The position numbers were made by a program, and so were the translations under genes. The notes under the pieces are model-generated. The model was not told where the DNA came from. It made no database searches and saw only the letters and a program-made list of their open reading frames with translations. A stretch of 14,087 bases of DNA. Origin: an uncultured Eubacteriales bacterium (GTDB lineage: Bacteria > Bacillota > Clostridia > Lachnospirales > Anaerotignaceae). Position 1 is the stretch's first letter, and each line of letters begins with the position of its first letter. The DNA is taken from NCBI GenBank assembly GCA_900546215.1, contig URCD01000062.1, forward strand, positions 1-14,087, written 5' to 3'. This document shows positions 1 to 6,568 of this stretch, in pieces.

Positions 1-353
1 CTTCATGCGTAGGTGAAATAATAGCCGCCGCTGAGTTTTATGACTACGACGCAAAATATAATAACTCGGAGTCCAAAACGGTTGTACCCGCTGTTATATC
101 TAAGGAAAAGCAGGACGAAATCCGTAATATGGCTGTTAAGGTATTTAAGGCCGTTGATGGAAGCGGTCTGGCGAGGGTGGATTTCTTTGTTGAAAACGAA
201 ACAGAAAACGTCATCTTTAATGAGCTTAACACACTTCCCGGCTTTACTCCAATAAGCATGTACAGTATGCTGTGGTCAGCATGCGGAAAGCCTATGAATG
301 TTCTCTTGGATGAATTAATTGACCTTGCCCTTGAAAAATTCGGCTGTAAATAA
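1..353 (+). CDS. ddl: D-alanine--D-alanine ligase, C-terminal part (5' end outside window)
   Basis: Reading frame 3 is open from the first bases to TAA at 351-353 and gives about 116 residues. Visible are EFYDYDAKY near the left edge, then GLARVDFF and NELNTLPGFT followed by SMYSMLW. These are the conserved C-terminal ATP-grasp segments of D-Ala-D-Ala ligase: the Glu and Asn of the NELNTLPG stretch ligate Mg-ATP, and the serine-containing loop contributes to the D-Ala site. The enzyme joins two D-alanines in the cytoplasm for the peptidoglycan stem peptide. The gene enters from the left with no visible start. Its stop is 13 bases before the murI start, and the murI ribosome binding site begins right after it, so both are probably cotranscribed: one makes the D-Ala dipeptide, the other D-glutamate for the same precursor. 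A van-type D-Ala-D-Lac ligase cannot be formally excluded because the specificity-determining N-terminal and omega-loop residues are mostly missing. Confidence 0.93.
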   Translation, partial: SCVGEIIAAAEFYDYDAKYNNSESKTVVPAVISKEKQDEIRNMAVKVFKAVDGSGLARVDFFVENETENVIFNELNTLPGFTPISMYSMLWSACGKPMNVLLDELIDLALEKFGCK

Positions 354-366
354 CGGAGGTAGCCCA

Positions 367-1170
367 ATGGATAACAGACCGATAGGAATATTTGATTCCG
401 GCGTAGGCGGGCTGACCGTCGTAAAGGAAATTGTAAAATCACTCCCCAATGAAAATATAGTATATTTTGGCGACACCGCCAGAGTACCCTATGGAGCGAA
501 ATCAAAAGACGTGGTTACCAAATATTCCAAGCAGATAGTCCGTTTTTTAATGACAAAAAACGTAAAGGCTATTATAATAGCCTGCAATACAGTATCCTCA
601 AATTCCCTTGACGAGCTTAAGAAGGCCTTTGACATTCCATTTGTCGGAGTTGTGGAGCCTGGAGTCAGAAGTGTTATTGATACTACAAAGAATAAAAAAG
701 TAGGAATTATTGGCACTGAGGCCACTGTGCGAAGCGGTATGTACACAAAGCTTATCCATAAGGCTGACAACAGCATTGAGGTATTTTCAAAGCCATGCCC
801 CCTTTTTGTTCCGCTGGCTGAGGAAGGCTGGTATGATAATAATGTAGCCAGACTTACAGCTGAAATATATCTCAATGAGCTGATAGGCTGTGGAATTGAT
901 ACTCTCCTTCTTGGCTGTACCCACTATCCTTTGCTTAAGCAGTGTATAGGAGAGACAATTGGAGAAGCTGTTAAAATTGTAGATCCTGCCAAAAATACCG
1001 CCGAAAGCATAAAAGAAATTCTTGAAAACAGGGATATGCTTAATGACGGAAGCGAAAAGCCAATAAATGTATTTTACGTAAGTGATATAACGGATAAATT
1101 TGAAAAAATATGTATTAAAACTCTTAAAAGGACTTACACACCTGCTAAGATAGATATTGAAAAATATTAA
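367..1170 (+). CDS. murI: Glutamate racemase
   Basis: Interconverts L- and D-glutamate without a cofactor in the cytoplasm, supplying D-Glu to MurD for peptidoglycan synthesis. The 267-residue protein starts GIFDSGVGGLTV (Asp10 and Ser11 in the substrate pocket), has PYGAKS at 41-46 and the two catalytic cysteines in ACNTVSS (Cys73) and LGCTHYPLL (Cys184, with His186). This is the complete two-domain aspartate/glutamate racemase fold at normal family length. I place the start at ATG 367 rather than at the upstream in-frame codon at 319, because GGAGGT at 355-360 sits 6 bases before it and the IGIFDSG motif belongs within the first ten residues. The longer reading would also overlap ddl. It follows ddl by 13 bases, probably in one operon. 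A GC-rich hairpin lies 19 bases after the stop. Confidence 0.97.
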   Translation: MDNRPIGIFDSGVGGLTVVKEIVKSLPNENIVYFGDTARVPYGAKSKDVVTKYSKQIVRFLMTKNVKAIIIACNTVSSNSLDELKKAFDIPFVGVVEPGVRSVIDTTKNKKVGIIGTEATVRSGMYTKLIHKADNSIEVFSKPCPLFVPLAEEGWYDNNVARLTAEIYLNELIGCGIDTLLLGCTHYPLLKQCIGETIGEAVKIVDPAKNTAESIKEILENRDMLNDGSEKPINVFYVSDITDKFEKICIKTLKRTYTPAKIDIEKY

Positions 1171-1182
1171 GTACTGCGACAT

Positions 1183-1214
1183 AAAAAACAAAGACGCCCG
1201 AGCGGGCGCCTTTG
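1183..1214. terminator. Hairpin after murI whose T-run lies on the minus strand
   Basis: CGCCC (1195-1199) pairs with GGGCG (1204-1208) around GAGC. After one A/C mismatch, CAAAG (1189-1193) pairs with CTTTG (1210-1214). On the plus strand only CGTAACAATAA follows, so it is a poor intrinsic terminator for murI. Read on the minus strand the hairpin is followed directly by six T residues (1183-1188), the better terminator orientation, yet no minus-strand gene is seen just upstream. It may act both ways. Confidence 0.55.
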
Positions 1215-1215
1215 C

Positions 1216-1300
1216 GTAACAATAAGGGGAAGAAGTAGAAAGGATGCTGTAATATTGGGGGATAAACAACATCCTCGATTATATTATTGCCCCGTGAATA
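1216..1300 (+). other. Possible structured RNA in the murI-trxA gap
   Basis: The 246-bp gap between murI and trxA has no gene. Within it, AGGATGCTGT (1241-1250) pairs with ACAACATCCT (1266-1275) with one C/A mismatch. The loop contains GGGGG (1257-1261), which could pair with CCCC (1290-1293) to make a pseudoknot. CAATAA (1220-1225) can pair with TTATTG (1284-1289). I recognise no known riboswitch or small RNA class, and no convincing promoter. Chance pairing is quite possible. The rest of the gap (1301-1398) is AT-rich and should hold the trxA promoter, but I could not pick one. Confidence 0.2.
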
Positions 1301-1416
1301 TTTTATTATTCAACTCCAAATACTTATTAATGAAAAATTTTAATACAGTTATCACTTACAATTATTTTTTTCTCAGCCACAACTAATTTTTACCTAAAGA
1401 GAAAGGAGCACCAAAA

Positions 1417-1737
1417 ATGATTAAGGTTATTACACCAGAAACATTTGAAAATGAAGTAATAAAGTCATCTGAGCCAGTACTTGTAGATTTCTTCGCCACA
1501 TGGTGCGGCCCCTGCAAAATGGTCGGCCCTGTGCTTGAGAAGATGTCAAATGATTATGAGGGAAGAGTAAAGTTTGCAAAGCTAGACATTGACACAGCTG
1601 AAAGCCTTGCTATGAAATACAACGTATTCAGCGTGCCCTCCATGCTTGTATTTAAAAACGGAGAAGAAGCAGGAAGAATTGTAGGCGCGCTTCCTCCCAG
1701 TGAAATATCAAAGAAGTTAGACGAATATATCAAATAA
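1417..1737 (+). CDS. trxA: Thioredoxin
   Basis: Small cytoplasmic disulfide reductant, kept reduced by thioredoxin reductase and used by ribonucleotide reductase, peroxiredoxins and other targets. The 106-residue protein has FFATWCGPCKM with the redox pair Cys30 and Cys33, and the cis-proline loop FSVPSMLVF with Pro74. The length is that of canonical single-domain thioredoxin. There is no signal peptide. AAAGGAG at 1402-1408 lies 8 bases before ATG 1417. It stands alone between a 246-bp gap and a strong terminator, so it is probably monocistronic with its own promoter. Many Clostridia carry several thioredoxins, so this may not be the only or principal one. Confidence 0.97.
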   Translation: MIKVITPETFENEVIKSSEPVLVDFFATWCGPCKMVGPVLEKMSNDYEGRVKFAKLDIDTAESLAMKYNVFSVPSMLVFKNGEEAGRIVGALPPSEISKKLDEYIK

Positions 1738-1738
1738 C

Positions 1739-1772
1739 AAAAACCCCGGAAAGCTTGCTTTTCGGGGTTTTT
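1739..1772. terminator. Bidirectional intrinsic terminator between trxA and abrB
   Basis: Eleven-base arms 1744-1754 and 1757-1767 (CCCCGGAAAGC with GCTTTTCGGGG, one G-T wobble) pair to a tight hairpin. Five T residues follow on the plus strand (1768-1772) and five A residues precede it (1739-1743), which become the T-run on the minus strand. It begins 2 bases after the trxA stop and lies 6 bases from the abrB stop, so one element serves both converging genes. Confidence 0.92.
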
Positions 1773-1777
1773 CATAT

Positions 1778-2041
1778 TTATTCGGAAATTTTCAAATTAG
1801 CCATTTTAGCCATTTCTATTATAGATTCCTTTGAAACCTTCTTTCCCTTATACTCGATAAGGTCATCCATGCTTCCTGTAAATATGTCTGCCGGCTCATA
1901 TTTCTTAAGTATTATTCTTTCATCGTCCACAAAAATCTCAAGAGTATCTCTTTCATTTATGTTAAGACTTCTTCTTAGCTCGATAGGCAGAACAATACGT
2001 CCCAGCTCATCCACTCTTCTTACTATACCGGTTGATTTCAT
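1778..2041 (-). CDS. abrB: AbrB-family transition-state regulator
   Basis: A homo-oligomeric DNA-binding protein. In Bacillus, AbrB holds stationary-phase and sporulation genes off during growth. The first 50 residues form the swapped-hairpin AbrB/MazE fold: MKSTGIVRRVDELGRIVLPI, then ELRRSLNI and a VDDERIILKKY segment. Arg8, Arg15, Arg23 and Arg24, the positions I recall as the DNA-contacting arginines of B. subtilis AbrB, are all present. The 37-residue tail (51-87) does not resemble the AbrB C-terminal domain that I remember, and the protein has no cysteine. At 87 residues it is far shorter than SpoVT (about 178), so I call it AbrB-like rather than SpoVT. GGAGGAG at 2047-2053 precedes ATG 2041, and a consensus vegetative promoter lies upstream. 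Next to spmAB and within reach of the ger-spoIIR genes, it is a plausible sporulation-timing regulator. Its actual targets are not visible here. Confidence 0.93.
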   Translation of the reverse strand: MKSTGIVRRVDELGRIVLPIELRRSLNINERDTLEIFVDDERIILKKYEPADIFTGSMDDLIEYKGKKVSKESIIEMAKMANLKISE

Positions 2042-2096
2042 GCTATCTCCTCCCTCACACTGCTATTAGTCTACTCGTGAAAACATTTTCCAAATA

Positions 2097-2125
2097 ATCA
2101 TATCAATTTATGTTCTTTATGTCAA
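2097..2125 (-). promoter_or_regulatory. Sigma-A promoter of abrB
   Basis: On the minus strand TTGACA (2125-2120) is followed after exactly 17 bases by TATGAT (2102-2097), which matches the housekeeping consensus at 11 of 12 positions. The start would fall near 2090, leaving a leader of about 50 bases before ATG 2041. Such a strong vegetative promoter fits a regulator made during growth. The remainder of the abrB-spmA gap is extremely AT-rich. I could not assign a sporulation sigma-factor promoter for spmA in it. Confidence 0.85.
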
Positions 2126-2214
2126 TATTTGTAATAATATTTATAATCCTGCGATAATAATATTAACCGTATCTTAATAAAAATATATAAACTAACGGAG
2201 GTGGACAAAGCTGT

Positions 2215-2793
2215 ATGAATATTATTTGGGGGTCTATGATAATTATTGGCGTGCTGGTTTCATTTCTTACCGGCAATGTCTCTGAATTGACAAATGCTGT
2301 AATCGCGTCGGGAAAGGACGCTGTCAATATAGCGTTTACTATGTGCGGAATTGTGTCTATATGGTGCGGAATGATGAAAATAGCTGAAAAATCAGGCATT
2401 ACAGGAGCCCTTACAAAGCGTATGTATCCTGTAATCGGACGTCTTTTTCCGGAGATACCTAAAAACCATCCCGCGCTTAGCCATATTTCTACAAATATCG
2501 TCGCCAATATTTTTGGACTGGGCTGGGCCGCAACTCCAGCCGGAATTTCTGCAATGGAGAGTCTTGCAGAACTTAATGGGCACAAAAAAACGGCCTCAAA
2601 ATCCATGTGTATGTTTATGGTTATAAATATGTCCTCTGTCCAGCTGATAACAATAAATATAATAGCCTATAGAACCCAGTACGGCTCCCCCGCCCCGGCT
2701 GATATAATATTTCCCGGAATAGTGGCTACAACTATATCTACAATTATAGGAATACTCGCTGTTAAGGCGGCTGAAAGGTGCGTGAAAAAATGA
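2215..2793 (+). CDS. spmA: Spore maturation protein A
   Basis: Integral membrane protein of the nucleoside-recognition (Gate) family. In Bacillus and Clostridium, SpmA and SpmB together are needed for full dehydration of the spore core; the transported substrate is not known. The 192 residues open with MNIIWGSMIIIGVLVSFLTG and continue with several hydrophobic segments. The conserved middle is visible as FPEIPKNHPALSHISTNIVAN and the glycine/alanine-rich FGLGWAATPAGISAM. Length matches the family (about 196). GGAGGT at 2197-2202 is 12 bases from ATG 2215, slightly long, but there is no better in-frame start and the N-terminus aligns with the family. It overlaps spmB by four bases, and heads a probable operon spmA-spmB-lipoprotein-tadA. 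Mother-cell (sigma-E) expression is known in B. subtilis; I see no clear promoter of that type here. Confidence 0.94.
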   Translation: MNIIWGSMIIIGVLVSFLTGNVSELTNAVIASGKDAVNIAFTMCGIVSIWCGMMKIAEKSGITGALTKRMYPVIGRLFPEIPKNHPALSHISTNIVANIFGLGWAATPAGISAMESLAELNGHKKTASKSMCMFMVINMSSVQLITINIIAYRTQYGSPAPADIIFPGIVATTISTIIGILAVKAAERCVKK

Positions 2794-3323
2794 GCGTTGT
2801 CAACTACATATCCCAGATTATACTGCCCCTTTTATTTGTTATAATAATTGCCTGTGGATTTTGCGCGAAGACCGATATTTATTCAGCCTTTACGGAGGGC
2901 GCCAAAGACGGACTTAAGACTGTGGCCGGAATTCTGCCGTCTCTGATAGGGCTGATTATGGCTGTCGGAATATTCCGTGCCTCGGGAGCTATGGATATAC
3001 TTATTTCTCTGTTTAATCCCTTAACCGAATCAGTCGGTTTTCCCAATGAGCTTGTATCTTTAGGTATAATGAAAATGTTTTCATCCTCTGCCGCCACAGG
3101 AATACTTCTGGATATATTTAAAAATCTTGGACCTGACTCACTCTGCGGTATAGCCGCCTCAATTATGATGTGCTGCACCGAAACCGTGTTTTATACCCTA
3201 AGTATTTATTCGAGCGCAGGCGGACTTAAGAATACTAAATACACCGCCGTCTGTGCCTTGATAGCTAATTTATCCGGCATAGCCGTGTCATTTATGCTGG
3301 CTTCGGCTCTTTTCTTCAAATAA
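2790..3323 (+). CDS. spmB: Spore maturation protein B
   Basis: Partner of SpmA in spore core dehydration, also a membrane protein of the nucleoside-recognition (Gate) family. The 177 residues contain a hydrophobic N-terminal segment (YISQIILPLLFVIIIACGF), then EGAKDGLKTVAGILPSLIGL, MKMFSSSAATGIL and MMCCTETVFYTLSIY, all typical of SpmB. I take ATG 2790 as the start: it forms an ATGA overlap with the spmA stop (2791-2793), so translation is probably coupled, and AAAGG lies about 11 bases upstream. A GTG at 2778 is in frame but would add four residues and sit on that ribosome binding site. Usual family length is about 178. No terminator follows; the next gene starts 59 bases on, so readthrough is likely. 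Confidence 0.95.
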   Translation: MSVVNYISQIILPLLFVIIIACGFCAKTDIYSAFTEGAKDGLKTVAGILPSLIGLIMAVGIFRASGAMDILISLFNPLTESVGFPNELVSLGIMKMFSSSAATGILLDIFKNLGPDSLCGIAASIMMCCTETVFYTLSIYSSAGGLKNTKYTAVCALIANLSGIAVSFMLASALFFK

Positions 3324-3352
3324 TTGAATTTATCACCCTTTTATGATATTAT
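3324..3352 (+). promoter_or_regulatory. Possible sigma-A promoter before the lipoprotein gene
   Basis: TTGAAT (3324-3329) and TATTAT (3347-3352) are separated by exactly 17 bases, directly after the spmB stop. The predicted start near 3359 gives a leader of about 24 bases. In AT-rich DNA this match could be accidental, but the position is right for an internal promoter that lets the lipoprotein and tadA be made during growth, independently of spmAB. Confidence 0.45.
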
Positions 3353-3382
3353 AAAATATAATTCAGTAATGGGGTGATTTTT

Positions 3383-4714
3383 ATGAGGATCAAAATATTA
3401 AGCATATTCTTTCTTTCATTTTTGGCATTGTCTGGCTGCGCTTCCGCCTCTGGCGAAGACAGTGAAGCCGTTTTTACTATTTCTGATGAAAGAGAGGCCT
3501 CATATGACGCTCTTATAGAAAATACGCTTAATTCATTTTACTGGAGGTATAATTCCGACACAATTATATATGAAGAAAGTACAGTTCCTGAGGATGAAGA
3601 AATACTCCAATGCTCAAATCAAAGCGGCTACAATATGAGTAAAGATTCAGGAAGGGACTGCGTCAGGGCCACTGCCGAGCTTTTATATTTTAACAGAGAG
3701 TCCGCTGGTACAGTTTACTTTTATTTTATAGGAAATGATATATCAGGGCTTTATTACACAACCCATGACTCATCCACCCCATGCAGTCTTTATGTAAGAA
3801 ACGCCTATTTGACAGCCTCTCCGTTTTCTAATATTGAAACCGGAGATGATGAAGCAGAATTTACAGTTAAATCCGTTCCTCAGGTCAATGTGGAGGGTAT
3901 TTTTGATTCTATAACAATAGACGGTATAACATACTCAATATTTAATGAAGGATCAAGGCTTGTAATAAACAGAAGCAATGGCCAGACTCCGATATATTCT
4001 TATAAGAATATAGATTTGTCGTCTGAAAACCTGATACCTATTTCGGCAGCATTTATAAATAACACAACTGAAACTGCCGTACTTTTCGGAACTGAAACAT
4101 ATCCTGACGGAGGCTCTGTCCCCGTTACAGTACCGCAGAAAATAGTGATTTTTGACAGTGATTTCAACGCTACGGAGACAGAGATAATATCTGAGGACAG
4201 CGACGACTATTCGGTGGGCTATGACAACGGCTGTCTTTTGGTCGCCAGGGGACGTTCAATTGACTACTATCCTATTTCAGGCACAGAGGTAAGCCCCAAG
4301 CAGGTAAGCTATTACATCGGCAAATCCATAACTGGAATGGAAATAACAGACCTTGATAATGACGGAGTTACCGAATACATTTTTACCGATGGAATGGATA
4401 TTTTCATATATCACAAAACATTGTCTGTTTTTAAGTGCATATGGAGCACCCATTTGTCAATTGAAAGCTTTGAAAAATATATTTATACGGGAGATTTAAA
4501 CCGAGACGGAATTAAAGAAATATATGTATTTGATTCCACTGGTACGTCGTCAAAATATATTATCGGAGAAAAAGGGCTTTATACACAAAATGAGAATATA
4601 GATTATGGTCAGCGGTATCATGTAACAGATTTCAATGGGGACGGTATGTCTGACTGCTTTATAATATCCGGCGCTGACATAAATACACAGGAAATGCGTA
4701 TAATATCCGGCTGA
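3383..4714 (+). CDS. Lipoprotein with Asp-rich (VCBS/FG-GAP-like) repeats, function unknown
   Basis: A 443-residue predicted lipoprotein: a basic and hydrophobic signal (MRIKILSIFFLSFLALSGC) ends in the lipobox LSGC with Cys19 as the lipidation site, so it should sit on the outer face of the membrane. The first 300 residues match no family that I recognise. The C-terminal third carries three spaced loops of calcium-binding type: DLDNDGVTEY at about 323-332, DLNRDGIKEI at 371-380 and DFNGDGMSDC at 416-425. These are the signature of VCBS/FG-GAP beta-propeller blades, usually extracellular and adhesive or structural. GGGGTGA at 3371-3377 precedes ATG 3383; an in-frame GTG at 3374 overlaps that site and is less likely. 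It lies between spmB and tadA (13-base gap), so it may be cotranscribed with either. A role in the spore envelope is only a guess from context. Confidence 0.85.
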   Translation: MRIKILSIFFLSFLALSGCASASGEDSEAVFTISDEREASYDALIENTLNSFYWRYNSDTIIYEESTVPEDEEILQCSNQSGYNMSKDSGRDCVRATAELLYFNRESAGTVYFYFIGNDISGLYYTTHDSSTPCSLYVRNAYLTASPFSNIETGDDEAEFTVKSVPQVNVEGIFDSITIDGITYSIFNEGSRLVINRSNGQTPIYSYKNIDLSSENLIPISAAFINNTTETAVLFGTETYPDGGSVPVTVPQKIVIFDSDFNATETEIISEDSDDYSVGYDNGCLLVARGRSIDYYPISGTEVSPKQVSYYIGKSITGMEITDLDNDGVTEYIFTDGMDIFIYHKTLSVFKCIWSTHLSIESFEKYIYTGDLNRDGIKEIYVFDSTGTSSKYIIGEKGLYTQNENIDYGQRYHVTDFNGDGMSDCFIISGADINTQEMRIISG

Positions 4715-4727
4715 AAGGACGATATGA

Positions 4728-5213
4728 TTGGATACATGTGATAATATAAACGAACATTTTATGCGTGAGGCGCTGATTGAGGCACAGCTTGCTATTGACA
4801 ACGGTGAAGTTCCTATCGGCTGCGTTATTGTATATAAAAATGAAATAATAGGCAGAGGCCATAATCTTAGAAACAGTAAAAAAAACCCTCTCTGCCATGC
4901 TGAAATATCGGCTATTAATCAGGCTGCGGAATTTATGGGAGACTGGCGTCTGGAGGACTGCACACTGTACGTTACTGTTGAGCCCTGCCCGATGTGCGCC
5001 GGCGCTATTGTTCAGGCAAGAATACCAAACGTAGTATTCGGCACAAGAAATGTTAAGGCCGGCTGCGCAGGTTCTATATTAAATATATTGAACGAGCCTA
5101 GGTTCAACCACCAGGTCAGTATAACCGAAGGGGTACTTCAGGAGGAATGCGCCAAGCCTATGGGCGAGTTCTTTAAAAGATTTAGAAAAAGCAATAAAAA
5201 CAATCCGGCATAA
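4728..5213 (+). CDS. tadA: tRNA-specific adenosine deaminase
   Basis: Deaminates the wobble adenosine (A34) of tRNA-Arg(ACG) to inosine, an essential cytoplasmic step for decoding CGN codons. The 161 residues contain the zinc site of the cytidine deaminase fold: HAE with His57 and the proton-shuttle Glu59, and PCPMC with Cys87 and Cys90. Also visible are NGEVPIG, HNLR, the C-terminal RFNHQ and GVLQEEC segments typical of bacterial TadA. The start is TTG 4728: AAAGGAC (4714-4720) is 7 bases upstream, and the residues before the first in-frame ATG (4761) match the family N-terminus (...NINEHFMREAL). A guanine or cytosine deaminase is less likely given the TadA-type motifs. The gene begins 13 bases after the lipoprotein gene and ends inside a terminator stem. 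The SRP RNA and dnaX genes, frequent tadA neighbours in Firmicutes, are absent here. Confidence 0.96.
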   Translation: MDTCDNINEHFMREALIEAQLAIDNGEVPIGCVIVYKNEIIGRGHNLRNSKKNPLCHAEISAINQAAEFMGDWRLEDCTLYVTVEPCPMCAGAIVQARIPNVVFGTRNVKAGCAGSILNILNEPRFNHQVSITEGVLQEECAKPMGEFFKRFRKSNKNNPA

Positions 5214-5233
5214 ATATATGCCGGATTTATTTT
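5195..5233. terminator. Bidirectional intrinsic terminator between tadA and sleB
   Basis: AATCCGGCAT (5202-5211) pairs perfectly with ATGCCGGATT (5218-5227) around AAATAT. A T-rich tail follows on plus (TATTTTA), and on minus the tail reads GTTTTTATTG. The tadA stop (5211-5213) lies at the stem-loop junction and the sleB stop (5232-5234) is 4 bases beyond it, so the element ends both converging operons. Confidence 0.9.
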
Positions 5234-5906
5234 ATCCAAATACATGTCTTCCTATTTGCAGCCTTATTGGTATAGACCATATCCATTTAGATGTTGCTGT
5301 TGCTGGATTCCAAAAATATAAAGCCCCATCTGTGGGATCCCATCCGTTTAAGGCGTCTGTCGCAGCTCTTATTGCCGATTCGCTTGGTGTAAGATTTATC
5401 TGTCCGTCGCGTACCGAATCAAAGGCACCGCTTTGATACACAACCTCAGCAATGGAATTTGGGAACTTATCACTTTCAACTCTGTTCAGCACTACTGCAC
5501 CAATTGCCACCTGTCCGGTATAAGGTTCTCCCCTGCCTTCACCGTTTATGACAGACGCCAGAGTATATAAATCATCCTCATAGCTTACATCTGTCGTTAT
5601 TCCCAATCTTTCCAAAGTGGCATTGCCTACAATCCCGTCCGGGTTCAGTCCGTTGGCCGACTGAAAGCTGACGACGGCATAATATGTATTTGCTCCGAAA
5701 ATACCGTCTACATTGTCGGAATAATACCCAAGATCCCTAAGCCTTTGCTGTATAGCGGCAACGGTATTGCCGCTTGACCCCCAATAATAAACCGCCACAT
5801 CTTCCACCTCTCTTATTTTATAGGTATATGAATATAACAAATAAATTGCCGAAACAGAAACCAATATTAATATAATCCACTTTTTTACTTTTCCGAAGAA
5901 AACCAC
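5232..5906 (-). CDS. sleB: Spore cortex-lytic enzyme SleB
   Basis: A lytic transglycosylase that cuts muramic-delta-lactam-containing cortex peptidoglycan during germination, stored in the dormant spore. The 224 residues have a basic N-terminus and one hydrophobic segment (about 10-26, signal or anchor), a peptidoglycan-binding domain at about 44-103 (QQRLRDLGYYSDNVDGIFG, then AVVSFQSANGLNPDGIVG) and a hydrolase_2 domain from about 112 to the end, with VINGEGRGEPYTGQ at 119-132. Glu123 is in the position of the family catalytic glutamate. The end (GALYFWNPATATSKWIW) is the usual SleB C-terminus, so the gene is complete. The GTG start at 5906 lies 22 bases inside spoIIR with no well-spaced ribosome binding site (GTGGAG abuts the start codon), which suggests coupled translation; the true start is uncertain. 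There is no ypeB next to it, although SleB and YpeB stabilise each other in Bacillus. Confidence 0.93.
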   Translation of the reverse strand: MVFFGKVKKWIILILVSVSAIYLLYSYTYKIREVEDVAVYYWGSSGNTVAAIQQRLRDLGYYSDNVDGIFGANTYYAVVSFQSANGLNPDGIVGNATLERLGITTDVSYEDDLYTLASVINGEGRGEPYTGQVAIGAVVLNRVESDKFPNSIAEVVYQSGAFDSVRDGQINLTPSESAIRAATDALNGWDPTDGALYFWNPATATSKWIWSIPIRLQIGRHVFG

Positions 5907-6526
5907 TCCACAACTTTAAATTTCATCTCTGGAACAATATTGTCAGACGAAAGCACAACAACATCGTATCCGTCTTCTGTAAGTACGCTCTTAAGTAAAT
6001 CTGTATCGGCATATTCGAGACTTTCACCATTCAGACATAACGGCGGATACATAACACACCACCAGTTATGACCTTCCCCTTCACCGATTATTACTCTAAG
6101 GGATTTATAAACTCCCTCAGGGAAAACGGCGTTTCCGTAGTACCTTACCGGATAATGCTCGTTAGAAAGCTCTGTATGGACGCTGTAATTATAGCCTTCC
6201 TCTTCAATGACAGATTCCGCAACAGCTGTTATTTCATCCCTATGTGAGCTGAGATATTTTTCTGCTTCTTCTCTGCTTTTGCAGTCCTTCATATCGTTGT
6301 TTAAATATAATAAAATTTCATCCCTTACCTTAAGCTTGAGGTTCTGATCAAACTCCTCATCGCTGTTGGCTAATACATGAAATCTTATGACCGCGTCGGA
6401 TATTTCGCTGCTCACTCTGTTTGCATATGCTTTTACTGCGGCCGAAAACGTAATAATAATTCCGCAGATGATTGATATAATTATTATTTTTTTATCTTTT
6501 TTTATCTGTTCATATATTATATTCAT
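5885..6526 (-). CDS. spoIIR: Stage II sporulation protein R
   Basis: Made in the forespore and exported into the intermembrane space, SpoIIR triggers the SpoIIGA protease in the mother-cell membrane to process pro-sigma-E. The 213 residues start with charged residues and a hydrophobic export segment (about 13-31). The conserved block is clear: IRFHVLANSDEEFDQNLKLK at 47-66, VRDEIL, YPVRYYGNAVFPEGVYKSLR at 125-144, IIGEGEGHNWWCVMYPPLC at 146-164. GGGAGG (6541-6536) is 9 bases from ATG 6526. It follows gerC by 56 bases and overlaps sleB by 22. In B. subtilis spoIIR is driven by sigma-F, earlier than the sigma-G-dependent ger and sleB genes, so its place inside this operon is notable. The ribosome binding site lies in a strong hairpin. 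Confidence 0.96.
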   Translation of the reverse strand: MNIIYEQIKKDKKIIIISIICGIIITFSAAVKAYANRVSSEISDAVIRFHVLANSDEEFDQNLKLKVRDEILLYLNNDMKDCKSREEAEKYLSSHRDEITAVAESVIEEEGYNYSVHTELSNEHYPVRYYGNAVFPEGVYKSLRVIIGEGEGHNWWCVMYPPLCLNGESLEYADTDLLKSVLTEDGYDVVVLSSDNIVPEMKFKVVEWFSSEK

Positions 6527-6535
6527 TATGTATTT

Positions 6536-6568
6536 CCTCCCTTATGTTTCACTCTTACATAAAGGAGG
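6536..6568 (-). promoter_or_regulatory. 12-bp hairpin covering the spoIIR ribosome binding site
   Basis: On the minus strand CCTCCTTTATGT (6568-6557) pairs along its whole length with ACATAAGGGAGG (6547-6536), with one wobble pair, around a 9-base loop. The 3' arm contains the entire spoIIR Shine-Dalgarno GGGAGG. The 5' arm begins CCTCCTTT, the same sequence as the anti-Shine-Dalgarno tail of 16S rRNA. No T-run follows, so it is not a terminator. It is predicted to mask the site in transcripts reading through from gerC. Confidence 0.65.

Noticed and set aside
787..1272. Minus-strand open frame across the murI 3' half and the following hairpin
   Set aside because: Low-complexity Phe/Tyr/Ile/Ser-rich translation antisense to murI, with no ribosome binding site.
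5200..5300. SRP RNA gene next to tadA
   Set aside because: Often adjacent in Firmicutes, but here the sequence after tadA is a terminator followed directly by the converging sleB gene.
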